Positions 37,335 to 52,719 of a DNA stretch of 64,000 nucleotides are shown piece after piece; position 1 is the stretch's first letter; each line of letters starts with the position of its first letter. The translations under genes were made by a program, and so were the position numbers. The stretch covers positions 417,343 to 481,342 of the forward strand of contig CAWFOC010000006.1 of NCBI GenBank assembly GCA_963817395.1. The letters run 5' to 3'. The notes below the pieces were generated by a model. The model did not search any database. It was not told the origin of the DNA and saw only the letters and a list, made by a program, of their open reading frames with translations. The stretch comes from CAWGYQ01 sp963817395. Its GTDB lineage: Bacteria; Acidobacteriota; Vicinamibacteria; Vicinamibacterales; CAVPJW01.

Positions 37335-38239
37335 CTATTCCAAACTGCCCAGGGCGGTTCTGGCCGTGAGCTCGTTCAGCAGCTCGTCGTCATGGCTGGC
37401 CACGATGAGGAGCGCCGGATCGGTACGCGACAGACCGTTGAGCCACGCGAGCTGAGCCAGTACCGCGGGTTGGTCTTCGCTCACCCAGGGCGCATCCTTG
37501 CCCGTGACGGTCCGCACGCCGTCCATGTGCCACGCCGCGTCGCCGATCAAGAGGTATTCCCGCCCGGACTCCAGCACGATGTACACCATCTGCGAGCCTG
37601 GAGTGTGGCCGGCCGCGCGAATCAGCGTCATCCCAGGCGCCACTGGAAGATATTTCGCGTAGTCCACGACCAGATAACGTCGGGAAGATTCCTCGGTGAG
37701 CTGGATTTCCTTCATCTGGGGCTTGCTGATGAGTGTCTCCACCTGCGTTCTGGTCAGGATGGTCTTGGGCGCAAGAGCACTCGCTGACCGACCGTGAATC
37801 ACGCCAGCCACGTGGTCGCCATGCTCGTGAGTGACGACGATCAGTCTGGCGGCCTCGAGGGCGCGCGCGATCTGCCCAGCGGCCACGGGATCGTAGGGCT
37901 CCTCGCTGCCGCGCCCGAAGAACCGGTGAACCTGAAGGTCCATGCCCTGCGTCGATCATCACGGTGCCATCTGGATAGACCGCCTGGAACACGGTACGCG
38001 CCTGGACGCTGGGATCGGCAGGCGCACCCTTGACTCGAAAAATTCTTGGTGCGTCGGCTCTCGGCGAATTTGAGCACGTTGAGACGCACAGGCCGCCGGC
38101 CCGGGATGGTTCGCGCCACGGTGCGAATTTCTGCAATGTCGGCGCTCCATGGAGACTCGGCCGACTGGGGACGAGCGACGGCGTGCATGGCGGCCGTGCC
38201 CGTCCCGAGCAGAACCGCTGCGGCGATGAACCTGTTCAA
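37335..38239 (-). CDS. Exported metallo-beta-lactamase-fold hydrolase, frame broken twice
   Basis: 300 aa after correction. It begins with a signal peptide (FIAAAVLLGTGTAAMHAVA). The zinc motif is VVTHEHGDHVAGV, followed by AAGHTPGSQMVYIV, LIGDAAWHMDG and the terminal VASHDDELL, which is a complete MBL-fold ligand set. Two breaks, both extra bases in short homopolymers, lie near 38040 (T run, KNFRVKGAPADP) and 37945 (G run, MIDAGMDLQVHRFF). The substrate is unknown; the layout resembles periplasmic MBL enzymes related to quorum lactonases or class B3 proteins. It is divergent from the NHL gene. Confidence 0.8.
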
Positions 38240-38393
38240 CGTCGTGCCTCCGGGCGATGCCGGCGCTCGACAGCCCGGTCAAGCACGCGGCCACGCCGTG
38301 CAATACTAGCAAACGTGATCAGGAGCCGCGATTGACACGCCGCTTCATTCGAAAACAACGACCATCGTCGCGTCGTTCGTCGCGAGTCTCGTC

Positions 38394-39632
38394 GTGGCCT
38401 GTCTGGCTGGCGTCGCGCAGAGCTCGAGCCAGCAGACCGCACCGACGGCGGTCGGGATTGCTGCGGTTACGGGCGAGAAGGGCGGCCAGGATCTCTTCGG
38501 CGCCTACGATGTGGTCGCCGACTGGCCGAAGCCGCTCGCGACCCTCCCGGGCCATGCGGGCTGGACCTATGGAGCGGGACAGAGCATTTTTGCCGAGAGT
38601 CCCGACCGGATCTTCGTGCTGCAGCGTGGCGAGCTGCCCGAGGTCGATCGGCCAGAGATGCGACGGCTTGCGCCGAGCATCACGTTCCCGATCGGACGGC
38701 TCCCGGTTCGCGACACGACTGTCGCGAGCCTGCCTACCAATGGCGCGACGGGTGTCGTGGTGGCCGATGCGCTGAAGACATGGCAGGCGCGCGGCTACCA
38801 ACTGGGCGTTGACGCGCGCTGGGAGCATTGCATCCTCGTGCTGAACGGCCAGGGTGAGGTGACCGACTCGTGGACTCAGTGGGACTCGCTGCTGCAACTC
38901 CCCCACTACGTCGCCATCAACCCCTACGACGCTGAGAAGCACGTGTGGATTGTCGACGACCATAAGCACGTGATCCACAAGTTCACCAACGACGGGAAGA
39001 CGAAAGTGATGACCCTCGGCACCTACGGCGAGTCTGGGTCGGACGAGCGTCATTTCAACCGGCCCACCTTCCTCGACTGGTTCCCCGACGGCAGCTTTGT
39101 CGTCGCCGACGGCTACTACGGCACGCGTGTGGTCAAGTTCGACAAGGACGGGCGATACGTGATGTCGTGGGGCGAGAAGAGCGTGTCACGCGACGATCGG
39201 GCGCCTGGCCATTTCAACAACGTCCACGGCATCGCCATCGACCGGCAGACAGGGCGGGTGTTCGTGAACGACCGCGCCAATCAGCGGATCCAGGTGTTCG
39301 ACGATCGTGGCCGGTTTCTGGATGAATGGAGGACCGGCAGCGCGGCTTCCGACATTCACGTCATCCACATCATGGGCGACGGCTATCTCTGGGCGGCCGA
39401 TCGCGGCACGAACAAGATCCTCAAGTGGACTCTCGACGGGCGCTTCCTGTACTCCTGGGGCACGTTCGGCGACTTTCCCGGAGGTATGTGGGGCGTTCAC
39501 GGCATGAGCGTCGATCAGCTGGGAAACTTCTACGTGGCCGAGGTCGGCAACGGCGGCGTGCAGAAGTTCAGGCCGCGACCCGGTGCGAATCCGGCTTTTC
39601 TGGTCGGCCCCCCGAAGCGCCTGGCGTGGTGA
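38394..39632 (+). CDS. Exported NHL-repeat beta-propeller protein
   Basis: About 412 aa from GTG 38394, but the signal peptide seems to start further upstream: the same frame continues back through KTTTIVASFVASLVVACLAG to about 38334 without an ATG, GTG or TTG, so the true start may be hidden by another base error. The mature part has repeated NHL blades: FNRPTFLDWFPDGSFVVADG, GHFNNVHGIAIDRQTGRVFV, RIQVFDDRGRFLDEW, MWGVHGMSVDQLGNFYVAEV. Similar folds occur in peptidyl-alpha-hydroxyglycine lyases and bacterial six-bladed lyases. It converges on the hybrid kinase gene with 9 bp between stops. Confidence 0.8.
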   Translation: MACLAGVAQSSSQQTAPTAVGIAAVTGEKGGQDLFGAYDVVADWPKPLATLPGHAGWTYGAGQSIFAESPDRIFVLQRGELPEVDRPEMRRLAPSITFPIGRLPVRDTTVASLPTNGATGVVVADALKTWQARGYQLGVDARWEHCILVLNGQGEVTDSWTQWDSLLQLPHYVAINPYDAEKHVWIVDDHKHVIHKFTNDGKTKVMTLGTYGESGSDERHFNRPTFLDWFPDGSFVVADGYYGTRVVKFDKDGRYVMSWGEKSVSRDDRAPGHFNNVHGIAIDRQTGRVFVNDRANQRIQVFDDRGRFLDEWRTGSAASDIHVIHIMGDGYLWAADRGTNKILKWTLDGRFLYSWGTFGDFPGGMWGVHGMSVDQLGNFYVAEVGNGGVQKFRPRPGANPAFLVGPPKRLAW

Positions 39633-39641
39633 CCCGGCGTT

Positions 39642-41249
39642 TCACGACTCGGCGTTCGCCTTGGAGAGCCGCGACAAGATGCTGTACAACCCCTGCACGT
39701 CGACCGGTTTGACGATGTGCAGATCGAAGCCCGACTCGGCCGAGCGCTGACGGTCGCTCGGCTGGCCCCACCCCGTCAGCGCCACCAGAAGCGTGCCCTT
39801 CCCCCACGGCTGGTCCCGAAGCCGTCGCGCCGCGGCGTGCCCGTTGAGGTTCGGCATGCCGAGATCCATCAGCACCACCTCGGGAGCGAATGTCGCCCCC
39901 ACGCTGAGCGCGTCGAGACCGTCGTACGCGATTCTGATCTCATGCCCCTCGCTCCGGAGCAGCATCCCGATTGTTTCAGCGGCATCCTTGTTGTCGTCGA
40001 CGATCAGGATGCGTCTCGGTTTGAGCGACTCCTGCTCCGCTGATGGTCCAGGACTGGCCGGCGGCAACTCGACACGCGATGGCTGGCAAAGCGGCAGACG
40101 CACGACCATTTCCGTTCCAGAGCCGGGACCGTCGCTGGACGCCTCCACCGATCCGCCGTGCATTTCAATCAGTCGTCGTACGAGCGCCAGGCCGAGCCCC
40201 AACCCCCCCTGGGCCAGGCCGACGCCGCGATCCACCTGCACGAAGAGATCAAAAATCTTCGGGAGCATGTCGCGCGGAATGCCAATGCCGGTGTCTCGCA
40301 CGCGAATGACCGTGTCACCACCGTCGCGCTCGATCAGCAGGTGGATCTTTCCGCCTTGCTCGGTGAACTTGGCCGAGTTGTTGAGCAGGTTGCTCAGCGC
40401 CTGGGCCAGGCGGGTCGCATCGCCGTAGACGGTCAGCCTCTCATCGGGCATGTCAACCGTGAACTCGATGGCCCGGTGGTCGATGATCGGCCGCGTGGTT
40501 TCGATCGCTCTCGCCACCGGATCGGCGATGTCGATTTCTTCCTGCCGGAGCGTGATCATGCCGCGATTGATGCGCGACACGTCGAGCAGGTCGTCGATCA
40601 AACGCACCAGATGGTCGACCTGACGCTCGATGACCTGCCGGGAGCGCTCGCGCTGGCTCTCGGAAAGCCCGTTCAGCTTCATGAGGTGCGCCGCAGTCCG
40701 GATGGGAGCGAGGGGATTGCGGAGCTCGTGGGCGAGCATCGCCAGGAACTCGTCTTTCCGGTGGTTCGACTCCTGAAGGGCGCTCGTCGTCGCTTCGAGC
40801 GCCGAGGTCCGCTCGGTCACTCGAACCTCCAACTCCTTGTTCAGTGCCTCGAGCTCGCGAGTCTTCCGGTAGAGCTCGGCGAACACGCTGACCTTGGCCC
40901 GGAGAATCTCCGGGACGACGGGTACCGGCACGAAGTCGACACCGCCGCACTCGTAGCCACGCAGCCGGTCGAGATCGTTGATCAACATCGCCGAGACGAA
41001 AATGATGGCCGTCTTCTGGAATCGGGGGTGCTGCCGAATCATCCCGGCAAGTTCGAACCCGTCGAGGTCGGGCATGCAGACATCCACGAGGATGACGGCG
41101 ATGTCGTTCTTGAGCAGACAGTCGAGAGCCTCCCGTGCCGAGCCAGCCTTCAGCAGGTTCTCGCCGAGATCCTGCAGAACGGCGTCGTACATCACCAGCT
41201 TGGCCGGCTGGTCATCCACGAGCAAGATGTTGACGGAGTCGGTCCTCAC
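39642..41249 (-). CDS. Hybrid histidine kinase REC-HisKA-HATPase-REC
   Basis: 535 aa. The N-terminal receiver has phospho-Asp in VILVDVCMPDLDG. A coiled coil (ELEALNKELEVRVTER) follows, then HisKA FLAMLAHELRNPLAPIRTAA, the N box LSNLLNNSAKFTEQGG, G boxes RVRDTGIGIP and GGLGLGLALVRRLIEMHGG, and a C-terminal receiver with VVLMDLGMPNLNG. GTG 41249 is chosen because GGGAGG lies just upstream. The gene follows the poly-HAMP kinase stop by 16 bp. With no sensor domain of its own, it is probably fed by a phosphorelay from that kinase. Confidence 0.9.
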   Translation of the reverse strand: MRTDSVNILLVDDQPAKLVMYDAVLQDLGENLLKAGSAREALDCLLKNDIAVILVDVCMPDLDGFELAGMIRQHPRFQKTAIIFVSAMLINDLDRLRGYECGGVDFVPVPVVPEILRAKVSVFAELYRKTRELEALNKELEVRVTERTSALEATTSALQESNHRKDEFLAMLAHELRNPLAPIRTAAHLMKLNGLSESQRERSRQVIERQVDHLVRLIDDLLDVSRINRGMITLRQEEIDIADPVARAIETTRPIIDHRAIEFTVDMPDERLTVYGDATRLAQALSNLLNNSAKFTEQGGKIHLLIERDGGDTVIRVRDTGIGIPRDMLPKIFDLFVQVDRGVGLAQGGLGLGLALVRRLIEMHGGSVEASSDGPGSGTEMVVRLPLCQPSRVELPPASPGPSAEQESLKPRRILIVDDNKDAAETIGMLLRSEGHEIRIAYDGLDALSVGATFAPEVVLMDLGMPNLNGHAAARRLRDQPWGKGTLLVALTGWGQPSDRQRSAESGFDLHIVKPVDVQGLYSILSRLSKANAES

Positions 41250-41265
41250 CGCTTGCCCTCCCCCG

Positions 41266-47540
<6,275 letters not shown>

Positions 47541-47785
47541 GGGAGGCTCCGGAACAGAGAACGGTTGTCGCAAGCGTGTACACGTGCCGCCCGCGATTCG
47601 GGCCAGAGTGCCGGGTTTTGCGACAGTCTGGGCAGAATGACCGTGACCTAGGCGCCGGCAGGGCAAGAATCCGTGCACAACGCCTGTCCGGCCCCGATCA
47701 CCACCCCGCGGAGGCGAGAGACACACTCGGCTGGACGGCGACTGCCGGCTGCACGCACAATAGGCTGTTTTCCAGGAGGTGTTGT

Positions 47786-48448
47786 GTGGCTCTCAAGTTA
47801 GGTGACGTGGCTCCGGATTTCGAGGCCGAGACGACCCAAGGGCGCATCAAGTTTCACGACTGGATCGGCGACTCGTGGGCCGTGCTCTTTTCGCATCCGA
47901 AAGACTTTACGCCGGTCTGCACGACTGAGCTCGGTTACATGGCCAGGCTCAAGCCAGAGTTCGACCAGCGGCACACGAAGGTAATCGGTCTGAGCGTGGA
48001 CCCGGTGTCTCAGCACGAGCGCTGGGCGAACGATATCAAGGAGACGCAAGGGTACGCGCCGAACTATCCGATGATCGGCGACACCGATCTCAGCGTGTCG
48101 AAGCTCTATGGCATGCTGCCCGCCGACCTCGAAGGATCGTGCGAAGGCCGGACGCCAGCCGACAACCAGACCGTCCGCAACGTCTTCGTGATCGGACCGG
48201 ACAAGAAGGTCAAGCTCATCATCGTCTATCCGATGACGACCGGACGCAATTTCGATGAGGTCTTGCGCGTCATCGATTCATTGCAGCTGACCGCGAAACA
48301 CAAGGTGGCCACGCCGGTCAACTGGCAGCGCGGCGACGACGTGATCATCGCGGGGTCCGTGTCGGATGAAGACGCGAGGAAGAAGTATCCGGAAGGATGG
48401 AACGCGCCGAGGCCTTATATCCGGATCGTGCCCGAACCTGGTGCGTAG
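47786..48448 (+). CDS. Peroxiredoxin, 1-Cys (Prx6) type
   Basis: A 220-aa peroxidase that reduces hydroperoxides. The peroxidatic Cys is about residue 45 in FTPVCTTELG. LKPEFDQRHTKVIGLSVDP follows, and the long C-terminal domain ending PYIRIVPEPGA is typical of Prx6. GTG at 47786 has the strong Shine-Dalgarno AGGAGG at 47774-47779. It is divergent from the poly-HAMP kinase across a 245-bp gap. A strong hairpin follows its stop. Confidence 0.93.
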   Translation: MALKLGDVAPDFEAETTQGRIKFHDWIGDSWAVLFSHPKDFTPVCTTELGYMARLKPEFDQRHTKVIGLSVDPVSQHERWANDIKETQGYAPNYPMIGDTDLSVSKLYGMLPADLEGSCEGRTPADNQTVRNVFVIGPDKKVKLIIVYPMTTGRNFDEVLRVIDSLQLTAKHKVATPVNWQRGDDVIIAGSVSDEDARKKYPEGWNAPRPYIRIVPEPGA

Positions 48449-48456
48449 GCATCGAT

Positions 48457-48488
48457 GAGGTCAGGAGACGAAGGCGTCTCCTGACCTC
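48457..48488 (+). terminator. 13-bp perfect hairpin after peroxiredoxin
   Basis: GAGGTCAGGAGAC at 48457-48469 and its exact complement at 48476-48488 enclose GAAGGC. It begins 9 bp after the peroxiredoxin stop. No T-run follows, so it may end transcription weakly or mainly protect the mRNA 3' end. Confidence 0.6.
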
Positions 48489-48659
48489 GATGTGCGTGGT
48501 CGTTTCCCGTCCCTCCGCCTTCGGACGCCGGTGGACCCGCATTCGCCGCGCCGGAGTCCTGTTCCCACTCCGAAATTCCGGAAATGCCGCATCTCGATTC
48601 CTGGCCCCTCGGAACGACTATGTGGCGCGCAGGGCCTGTGAGCCCGCCGGGAGGAAATC

Positions 48660-48764
48660 ATGCGGTATCTGTGTCTGATTCTCGATGAAGAGAGCAATGC
48701 CATCAAGGCGAGACAGGAGCCGGAGCGCAGGTTTCTCGAGAAGCGTCTAGCGGAGATCGGTTGA
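48660..48764 (+). CDS. 34-aa mini-ORF resembling the start of a YCII/DGPF protein
   Basis: ATG at 48660 is preceded by GGGAGGAAATC, an excellent Shine-Dalgarno. The product begins MRYLCLILDEES and is then charged (RFLEKRLAEIG). The opening matches the usual N-terminus (M-K/R-Y-L/M-C-L-I-Y-x-x-E) of YCII/DGPF-domain proteins, which are about 120 aa, so this is either a truncated relic or a leader peptide. The stop lies 2 bp before the hydroxy-acid oxidase ATG, so it could couple translation of that gene. Too short for firm assignment. Confidence 0.45.
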   Translation: MRYLCLILDEESNAIKARQEPERRFLEKRLAEIG

Positions 48765-48766
48765 CA

Positions 48767-49938
48767 ATGGCGAGCGTCAGCGCGCCCCGTGTCGTCAACA
48801 TCGCCGATCTGCGGCGTCTGGCCCAACGCCGCCTCCCGCGCGTCGTCTTCGACTATATCGATGGCGGCGCCGGCGCAGAAGTGACCCTGCGCGACAACTG
48901 CCTGGCGTTCGACGCCGTCACGTTTCGTCCGCGCTGCGCGGTCGAAACAGCGCGCTCGGAGCCCGGCACGAGCGTGCTGGGCACTCCGATCACGCTGCCG
49001 CTGATCCTGGCGCCCGTCGGCAGCAGTCGCATGTTCTATCCGCGCGGTGAGGTCGTCGCTGCACGCGCGGCCGGCCGCGCCGGCATTCCCGTACGTCTTG
49101 TCGACCTTGTCCGGCTGCCGGCTCGAGGACGTCAAGGCGGCGTCGGGTGGGCCCGTGTGGTACCAGCTCTATCTGCTCGGCGGTCGCGATGTGGCGAGGG
49201 CCACGATCGAACGTGCGCGGGCAGCCGGTTTCTCGGCACTCGTTGTCACGATTGACACTCCGGTCGCCGGGCTGCGTGAACGCGACGTGCGGAACGGCGT
49301 CGTCGAGCTCCTCAGTCGAAATCCCTGGTCGATGCTTCCCTACGTCCCCCAGTTTCTTTCACGCCCCCGGTGGCTCGTCGATTTTTTTCGGGACGGCGGA
49401 CTCATGAAATTTCCCAACGTCGTCATCCCCGGCCAGGGCCCCCTGCCCTACGCCGATGTCGGTGCGGCCCTCGAGCAGTCCACCGTGTGCTGGCAGGATC
49501 TCGCGTGGATCCGTGAGGCCTGGAAGGGACCCATTGTCGTCAAGGGCGTGCACACGGGAGACGACGCGAGACGCGCGGTCGATCACGGGGCGGCGGCAGT
49601 CGTCGTGTCGAATCACGGTGGCCGCCAATTGGACGGCGTCGCGGCGACGTTGCGGGTGCTGCCTGAAGTCATCGCGCGCAGTGAACGGCAGGATCGAGGT
49701 GTTTCTCGACGGCGGCGTCCGCCGAGGCAGTGACATCGTGCGGGCACTCTGTCTGGGCGCTCGCGCGGTGCTGGCTGGGCGTGCCTACGCGTACGGCCTG
49801 GCGGCCGGCGGAGAACCCGGTGTGACGCGAGCCATCGAGATCCTGCGGAGCGACCTGGTCCGCACGCTGAAGCTGCTGGGCTGCGGGTCGGCGTCCGAAC
49901 TGAATCCCTCGTACGTGTCCATTCCGCGCGACTGGTGA
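48767..49938 (+). CDS. FMN-dependent alpha-hydroxy-acid oxidase/dehydrogenase, frame broken twice
   Basis: About 389 aa after two corrections. The family oxidises L-2-hydroxy acids such as lactate or glycolate to 2-oxo acids. The start has VVFDYIDGGAGAEVTLRDN, with the active-site Tyr and Gly-rich turn. The C-terminal barrel has GPIVVKGV (FMN Lys), VVSNHGGRQLDG (catalytic His and substrate Arg) and VFLDGGVRRGSDIVRALCLG. Extra bases lie near 49090 (C run, GIPYVLSTLSG) and near 49680 (ARVNGRIEVFLDGG). The exact substrate cannot be told. The 145-bp gap to the next gene may hold its promoter. Confidence 0.85.
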
Positions 49939-50083
49939 GCGGTCGTCCGCCTTGACTTTGCCTGTCGCAGGCTCATAATCGACACGGTCGGATCTGGTCG
50001 CTCCCTGTAAGTCGGCCCGCTGTCACGGGTTCAGGCGTCGTCAGCCTTCCTTCGGAAGGCGCGGTGTTCCTGAGGAGGACGAT

Positions 50084-50860
50084 ATGGACGTCGATCGGAG
50101 AGCCTTCCTGGCGTCGCTCGGCGGTGTCGCGCTGGTCGAGTCGCTCGATTCGGAAGCGAAGGCCGAAGCCCTCGAGCACTACATGATGGAAGCGCTGGAC
50201 GCGTCGGCTGGCGGTGGTCAGGTTGCTCCACCTCCCGACCCCACCATTCGCCGGGGCGCGGGCAATGTCTTCTCGCAGGGACGCATGCCGCAGTTGGAGC
50301 CCATGCCCGCGCAGCCGACCCTGATCGATTTCTTCAACCTTCGCTTCGCCCCCGCCAACCACGTCCTGCAGAGCGCGACACGGGCGCTCCAGACCGGCAT
50401 GAGCGAGGAAACCGTGCTGGCCTGCCTGCTCCACGACGTCGTGCTCAATCTCGTGAAGGTGGATCACGGGTGGTGGGGCGCCCAGATGCTCGAGCCCTAT
50501 GTCTCGGAAAAAGTCAGCTGGGCCATCCGCTACCATCAGGCGCTCCGCTTCTATCCGGATCCGAGCGTGGGTTACGAGTACCCGGAGCTGTACAACCGGA
50601 TCTTCGGCAAGGATTACGTGCCGCAGCCGCACATCAAGGCGGCGTATGAATTAGCCCGCAATCACAAGTGGTATATGGAAGCGCGGCTCATCACGGTGAA
50701 CGATCTCTATGCGTTCGATCCGAAGGCCGTGGTTTCGCTCGATCCGTTCATCGACATCATCGGCCGTCATTTCAAGCAACCGAAAGAAGGACTGGGCGCC
50801 GACGGAAGTCCCACGGCACACATGTGGCGGACGCTGATCTATCCGGACAATCCGCTCTAA
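50084..50860 (+). CDS. HD-domain protein, MIOX/PhnZ-like, with twin-arginine leader
   Basis: 258 aa from ATG 50084 with AGGAGG upstream. The start MDVDRRAFLASLGGVALVES has a twin-Arg motif and short hydrophobic stretch as in Tat signals. The body holds NHVLQSATRALQTG, then ACLLHDVVLNLVKVDHGWWG and WAIRYHQALRFYP. This H...HD...H...H spacing is like the mixed-valent diiron HD oxygenases (PhnZ and myo-inositol oxygenase) more than the phosphohydrolase HD proteins. It follows an FMN hydroxy-acid oxidase and precedes a small membrane protein by 13 bp. A substrate cannot be assigned. Confidence 0.6.
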   Translation: MDVDRRAFLASLGGVALVESLDSEAKAEALEHYMMEALDASAGGGQVAPPPDPTIRRGAGNVFSQGRMPQLEPMPAQPTLIDFFNLRFAPANHVLQSATRALQTGMSEETVLACLLHDVVLNLVKVDHGWWGAQMLEPYVSEKVSWAIRYHQALRFYPDPSVGYEYPELYNRIFGKDYVPQPHIKAAYELARNHKWYMEARLITVNDLYAFDPKAVVSLDPFIDIIGRHFKQPKEGLGADGSPTAHMWRTLIYPDNPL

Positions 50861-50873
50861 GGGAACCCGATTC

Positions 50874-51521
50874 ATGCCACGTGCGCGACCAATTTCAGTC
50901 GCGCTCACGCTGCTGGCGTCGGCCATCCTGGCTTACTGGTTCATCACGGCGCCTGCCGGGTCGCCAACGCTGCGCCAGTTCGATCCGAATCGCATGGCAG
51001 AGCTCGAGCTCCGCATGTGGCAGGCCTACTACGGGAAGGACCGTATTCGCCTGTTCGCGCTTCTCGTCACCCAGCTGCACGAGCAAAACCACTACTCATG
51101 GGCGAATGCCACCCGCGCCGGCTTCTATCTCGCGCGCGCCGCGGCGACATTCGGCGACGCGCGCGCGAACTACGAAACGGTTCTGCCCGACCTGGAGCAC
51201 GCGTATCGCATCGCAAGGGAGTCGTTGCGCGCGGGCTTCAATCCCCGGACGCTGGCCGGGGCCGAGCTGGCCTGGTGGGTTGCGCGACGGACGCCCGGCG
51301 AGAACAGCCCGGAGCACGTTGGGGCCCTGATGGCTGAAGCGTACACCCTGATGTACGAGGCGCCTCGCGCGCGGGTCGTGCGAGCCGCGCTCCTCAGGGC
51401 GCAGGCGGCAGCCCTGCGGGATGCCGAAGCGAACCAGCCTGACTGGGACGCCATCGGCCGGTTGCTGCGGGAGTCGTATCGAGATCTCCGTCTCGAGCTG
51501 GCGCGCGACAGCACTGTCTAG
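50874..51521 (+). CDS. Membrane-anchored helical protein of unknown function
   Basis: A 215-aa protein with one N-terminal transmembrane helix (VALTLLASAILAYWFI, about residues 8-24). An all-helical region follows, with Tyr/Trp-containing segments LELRMWQAYYGKDRIRLFAL and LVTQLHEQNHYSWANATRAG, then GFYLARAAATFGDARANYE. I do not recognise the family. It lies 13 bp after the HD-domain gene, so the two are probably one operon and may work together outside the cytoplasmic membrane. Confidence 0.7.
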   Translation: MPRARPISVALTLLASAILAYWFITAPAGSPTLRQFDPNRMAELELRMWQAYYGKDRIRLFALLVTQLHEQNHYSWANATRAGFYLARAAATFGDARANYETVLPDLEHAYRIARESLRAGFNPRTLAGAELAWWVARRTPGENSPEHVGALMAEAYTLMYEAPRARVVRAALLRAQAAALRDAEANQPDWDAIGRLLRESYRDLRLELARDSTV

Positions 51522-51588
51522 CACGCGCCACTGGTGTGGCGCTGGCGGGCGCAGCTATACTCCGGGCTTGCACACTTCTGGAGGAGGC

Positions 51589-52002
51589 ATGGCCAAACCC
51601 CGGGACACATCCCAGCCCGCGATCGACACGGTCGCCGAAACCGTCGGCCGCGCGCTAGGCAGCATCGCCGGCACGTTTGATTCGCTGCAGGCGCAGCACC
51701 CGCATCCGGTTGACGAAGCGCGCGAGGCACTGGCTGCTGGTCGCGAGAGAGCCGCGGCATTGGCAGCTGCGGCCGGCGCAACCACGGCCGTGGTCGCGAA
51801 GAAGGCTCGGCAAGCGCGGAAGAAGGCGGCCTCTGCCGCCATGATCGCAGTCGTCACTGTCAAGGCAGTGCGCCGTGTGGCGCGGGAAAGGGAGAACCGT
51901 GGCAAAAGCAACGTCCAGGACCCGCCGGAAGACAGCCAGGGCCGTCAGGAGAACCAAGCGAAAGGTTCGCAGGTCGGTGCGGCAAGGTTCGCAGGTCGGT
52001 GA
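51589..52002 (+). CDS. Ala-rich helical protein of unknown function
   Basis: 137 aa from ATG 51589 with a strong GAGGAGG Shine-Dalgarno. It has a soluble N-terminal region (DTVAETVGRALGSIAGTFDS), then an Ala-rich helix (RERAAALAAAAGATTAVVA), a Lys/Arg cluster (KKARQARKKAAS) and a hydrophobic AAMIAVVTVKAV. The last 35 codons overlap the start of the next, very basic ORF, and their composition changes, so the true end may lie earlier or the frame may be disturbed here. Confidence 0.55.
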   Translation: MAKPRDTSQPAIDTVAETVGRALGSIAGTFDSLQAQHPHPVDEAREALAAGRERAAALAAAAGATTAVVAKKARQARKKAASAAMIAVVTVKAVRRVARERENRGKSNVQDPPEDSQGRQENQAKGSQVGAARFAGR

Positions 52003-52115
52003 GGCGCGTGAAGAGATCGGTAAGGCGCGTGAAGAGAAATGTGAAACGCGCGAAGAGAAATGTGAAACGCGCCCGGAGAACCGTAGCGCGGACGGCTGCG
52101 CGACGACGACGATAG
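51899..52115 (+). CDS. Very basic heptad-repeat protein (histone-like), frame broken once
   Basis: From GTG 51899 (AAGGGAGA upstream) the product reads VAKATSRTRRKTARAVRRTK. If one C near 51981 is removed, it continues as repeated seven-residue units: RSVRRVK, RSVRRVK, RNVKRAK, RNVKRAR, ending ARTAARRRR at TAG 52113. Total 71 aa, with more than half Arg or Lys. DNA shows the matching 21-bp repeats. Without the correction the ORF turns acidic (GKAREEKCETREEK), which is much less natural. Charge and repeats resemble histone H1-like or AlgP-like nucleic-acid-binding tails; function unknown. Confidence 0.55.
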
Positions 52116-52172
52116 CCCGAGCGGGAGGCCGGGGTCCTCGCCGCACCGAGCGGCGAGGACCGCTCGCCCGCA

Positions 52173-52574
52173 TCAGGGCATGTCGACGAACGTCACGCGG
52201 GGCGCGAGCGACCAGTCGAACTCGTGGAGTCGATTCGAGCCCAGGGCGTTCACGGCGTTCAGAGCGCGGCTGGCGTCGGCCAGCAGGCCGCTCACATCCA
52301 CTCTTTGACATGTCGGCGCGAAGGGGCCGAGATAGGTCTGCCCCCGCGTCAGCATGTACACGACGCCGTGATGGTTGAGGCGCCGCAGATGATGAAACGC
52401 GACGCCAATCTGCAGAATCCCCTGATAGAGTCGCCGAACCGGGCGACGCTCTGACCGCCACAGGATTTCCAGCGTTTCGTGCTGCTCGAAATATTCGCCG
52501 CGATTGAACTGGGCGACGCCTTCGAGGAGCAGCGGCGGAGGGGGCTCGTCACACCAGCTCATAGCCGCCGCCAT
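52173..52574 (-). CDS. DUF309 family protein
   Basis: 133 aa. The segment GVAQFNRGEYFEQHETLEIL and the following WRSERRPVRRLYQGILQIGV are the DUF309 core, in which the Glu/His residues form a putative active or metal site. FHHLRRLNHHGVVYMLTRG continues it. The family is small and widespread with unknown function. It stands alone, opposite in direction to the preceding genes. Confidence 0.85.
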   Translation of the reverse strand: MAAAMSWCDEPPPPLLLEGVAQFNRGEYFEQHETLEILWRSERRPVRRLYQGILQIGVAFHHLRRLNHHGVVYMLTRGQTYLGPFAPTCQRVDVSGLLADASRALNAVNALGSNRLHEFDWSLAPRVTFVDMP

Positions 52575-52719
52575 CCAGCCGAGCCGTTCTCACCCTTGTG
52601 CAGCACTCGCCGCGGGACTCGTGTCCCATACTGGCGGCGAAAATGGGCCACAATCCCACGATGTTTCTACGCAAGGCTCGCTGGGGCGAAGAGGCGTGCT
52701 ACCCGTTCGGTTGATGCGG

